Shown here: in pieces, positions 5,120 to 6,510 of the stretch
Position numbering within the stretch: the first letter of the stretch is position 1
Layout of the letters: each line of letters begins with the position of its first letter
NCBI GenBank assembly: GCA_036505735.1
Contig: DASXSZ010000018.1
Coordinates: forward strand, 1 to 6,510
DNA length: 6,510 nt
From: DASUPK01 sp036505735
Lineage (GTDB): Bacteria > Actinomycetota > Thermoleophilia > Solirubrobacterales > 70-9
Reading direction: 5' to 3'
Program-made: the position numbers and the translations under genes
Notes under the pieces: generated by a model
Told to the model about the DNA's origin: nothing
Databases searched by the model: none
Seen by the model: only the letters and a program-made list of their open reading frames with translations

Positions 5120-5713
5120 ATGCGGCACGATCCGCAGCATCCGAACCAGAAGGGGAGGCGCCATCGCCCTCTCGGCCGCACAGCCCTCCTCGCTGGGTGG
5201 CTGCTCGCCGTCGGCGTGCTCGCCACCGCGTGCTCCCGGGGCTCGAGCGGCCCGGGCGTCGCGGGCGCCGGGTCGTCGAGCACGCCCACCGCGTCGCCGT
5301 CCGGCTTCCGGATGGCCGACGCGCTCGCCTACTCCCAGTGCATGCGCGACCACGGCGTCTCGGACTTCCCCGATCCGGACGCCGAGGGCCAGTTCAGGGT
5401 CGAGGGAGTGCCGGGAAGCGATCTGGACCCGGACAATCCTCAGCTCAAGCAGGCCCAGGAGTCCTGCAAATCGCTGCTGCCCACCCCTTCGGAGGGGGAG
5501 CAGGAGCAGGATCAGGCGAGACTTCGCTACGCCAAGTGCATGCGGGCCCATGCCTTCCCGACCTTCCCCGACCCGGGCCCGGACGGGGGCTTCGACATCG
5601 ACACAGGCGCGCACCCCGAGCTCGACCCGGACACCCCGCGGTTCCAGGAGGCCAACCGGGAGTGCGGAGGCCCCAGTGGAGCTGACACGAACACGGACAC
5701 CGGTGGATCGTAA
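5120..5713 (+). CDS. Lipoprotein with two CMRxHG/FPDP repeats (paralog 4)
   Basis: Predicted 197-residue lipoprotein of unknown function. A basic start (KGRRHRPLGR) precedes the hydrophobic stretch ALLAGWLLAVGVLATA, with Cys38 as the likely lipid anchor. A Ser/Thr/Pro/Gly linker runs to about 65. Repeat 1 covers about 69-116 (LAYSQCMRDHGVSDFPDP ... DLDPDNPQLKQAQESC). Repeat 2 covers about 136-182 (LRYAKCMRAHAFPTFPDP ... HPELDPDTPRFQEANREC) and has Ala in place of the usual Gly after His. The C-terminus (GADTNTDTGGS) resembles those of paralog 1 and of the broken paralog 2. ATG 5120 has AGGAGG 5 bases upstream. Repeat 1 is closest to paralog 3, while repeat 2 and the tail are closest to paralogs 1 and 2, so this gene looks like a mosaic. 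It stands alone under its own operator and converges with the reductase-like gene. Confidence 0.9.
   Translation: MRHDPQHPNQKGRRHRPLGRTALLAGWLLAVGVLATACSRGSSGPGVAGAGSSSTPTASPSGFRMADALAYSQCMRDHGVSDFPDPDAEGQFRVEGVPGSDLDPDNPQLKQAQESCKSLLPTPSEGEQEQDQARLRYAKCMRAHAFPTFPDPGPDGGFDIDTGAHPELDPDTPRFQEANRECGGPSGADTNTDTGGS
5323..5356 (+). repeat. 34-base exact repeat encoding LAYSQCMRDHG core (unit c)
   Basis: Reverse complement of 1476-1509 and 1680-1713 without mismatch, inside repeat 1 of paralog 4. The match to repeat 2 of paralog 3 runs over 39 bases (5323-5361). Confidence 0.85.
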
Positions 5714-5723
5714 AAGCCGCGAC

Positions 5724-5764
5724 CCCTCACGCCGTCACGGGTGTCGCCGCGCCCGAGGTGAGGG
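5724..5764. terminator. Possible bidirectional terminator between convergent genes
   Basis: CCCTCAC (5724-5730) and GTGAGGG (5758-5764) form a perfect 7-bp stem around a GC-rich 27-base loop, in the 52-base gap between the stop of paralog 4 and the stop of the convergent reductase-like gene. The position fits a shared terminator, but there is no clear T-tract on either strand. Confidence 0.35.
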
Positions 5765-5765
5765 A

Positions 5766-6437
5766 TCAAGGGCGCGTCGGTGGCGCCGCCGGGGATCCCC
5801 GGGCTTGTGGCCTTCTGCCGGCGATGGAGCCGTCCTGGTCATCGCGCGCCTTTCCTCGGGTGCTGGGCTGGCGATCGGCGAGAGGATCGACCACTGCCGG
5901 GGCGATTGCCTTCCGCTTCGGCCGGAGGCCATCGCCCCACTGCTCGGCAGTCGTGGCGATCAGCTGCATCCGGACCTGGCGGCCGTGGAAGGCCCGGTCG
6001 CCGCTGCCCCACACCGCAGGGTTGACCGAGAAGTGGATCTCGTCGGCGAGTCCTTGGGCGGCAAGCTCGTAGGCGAGTTCGCCGCAGCCGAAGGAGAGCA
6101 GGTTCCCGCGGTGCTGGGCCTTGAGGCTGGTCACGCTCTGGGCGAGATCGCCCTTGATCAACGATGCGTTCCAGTCGAGAGGCTCTTCCAGGGTCCGGGA
6201 TGCGACGTACTTGGGGATGCTGTTCACCCGCTCGGCGAAGCCGGTGTCGTCGGTGATGGTGGGCCAGACGCTGGCGAGGCCCTCGTAGACCTTGCGCCCG
6301 AGCAGGAACGCGTCGGCGGCCAGGAGCTGGTCGAACTTGTACCGTTCGCCCTCGCCCTCCAGGATCGCCCAGTCCTGGGGCGAGGGGCCGATGACGCCAT
6401 CGACGGTGATGTGGGTCGAGATGATCACCTTTCCCAT
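5766..6437 (-). CDS. RibD C-terminal/dihydrofolate-reductase-like protein
   Basis: Predicted 223-residue cytoplasmic protein of the RibD C-terminal (DHFR-fold) family, whose members are NADPH-dependent reductases or uncharacterised relatives of YyaP/YwjB. Family marks are: strand 1 with TVDGVI (11-16), FLLGRKVYEG (44-53), a Gly-rich cofactor segment SFGCGELAYELAAQGLADE (115-133) and NPAVWGSGDRAF (139-150). ATG 6437 is chosen because GGAGGT lies 5 bases upstream; a GTG at 6449 would overlap that site. The fold normally ends near residue 180 with a final strand (commonly VVLLxY-like) that I cannot find. After about 162 the sequence becomes an Arg/Pro/Ala-rich tail of some 60 residues, so the C-terminus may be altered by a frameshift or a lost stop. 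The substrate cannot be assigned. It converges with paralog 4, and no functional link to the lipoproteins is evident. Confidence 0.85.
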   Translation of the reverse strand: MGKVIISTHITVDGVIGPSPQDWAILEGEGERYKFDQLLAADAFLLGRKVYEGLASVWPTITDDTGFAERVNSIPKYVASRTLEEPLDWNASLIKGDLAQSVTSLKAQHRGNLLSFGCGELAYELAAQGLADEIHFSVNPAVWGSGDRAFHGRQVRMQLIATTAEQWGDGLRPKRKAIAPAVVDPLADRQPSTRGKARDDQDGSIAGRRPQARGSPAAPPTRP

Positions 6438-6510
6438 CGGAACCTCCACGGTTGGGCCTGCCGGTCGCCGGACCGCGCGAAGCCTGCGACGCGCGCACCT
6501 TTAGAGCGTA

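Noticed and set aside
4958..5614. 218-residue minus-strand frame opposite paralog 4
   Set aside because: Same antisense effect of the repeat codons; the plus strand has the signal peptide, repeats and ribosome binding site.
5839..6498. 219-residue minus-strand frame overlapping the reductase-like gene
   Set aside because: Arg/Pro-rich out-of-frame translation; the other frame carries the recognisable family motifs and a proper start.

Overview
The window is GC-rich, with GTG and ATG starts preceded by strong AGGAGG-type ribosome binding sites. It carries lipoproteins of a kind common in Actinomycetota, an OmpR-family two-component system and the tail of a NarL/LuxR-type regulator. This suggests a chromosomal piece from a high-GC actinobacterium, perhaps a soil or other uncultured lineage. 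The phylum is an inference from protein style; no rRNA or tRNA is present to confirm it. I see no transposase, integrase or CRISPR array.

Left part (37-1928, minus strand): three paralogous lipoprotein genes lie head to tail. Two are intact (37-636 and 1311-1928). The one between them (891-1288) is broken by a frameshift, an in-frame stop and apparent loss of its first repeat. A fourth paralog, intact, lies on the plus strand at 5120-5713. Each intact protein has a lipoprotein signal peptide, a Ser/Pro/Gly-rich linker and two copies of a roughly 45-50 residue repeat (LAYxxCMRxHGxxxFPDP ... xAC). The biochemical role is unknown to me. The conserved Cys, Met and His suggest disulfides or metal contacts on the outer face of the membrane.

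Centre (2057-4231, plus strand): divergent from the third lipoprotein gene is a compact operon of a winged-helix response regulator and a membrane histidine kinase, separated by 2 bases.

The most striking signal is regulatory. All three intact lipoprotein genes carry a GAAACC-N5-GAAACC direct repeat (11-bp period, one helical turn) upstream, 10 bp before a TAnAAC -10-like box. The same repeat, at the same distance from a -10-like hexamer, lies upstream of the response regulator. OmpR/PhoB-family regulators bind such direct repeats, so I infer that this two-component system activates itself and a local regulon of surface lipoproteins.

Right part (4232-6510): about 400 bases without a convincing gene, then a decayed LuxR/NarL C-terminal fragment (4640-4958, minus), the fourth lipoprotein with its own operator, and a convergent RibD/dihydrofolate-reductase-like gene (5766-6437, minus) with an unusual C-terminal tail. 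The pseudogenes, repeated promoter blocks and exact 34-39-base matches between paralogs show a region shaped by duplication, recombination and decay.
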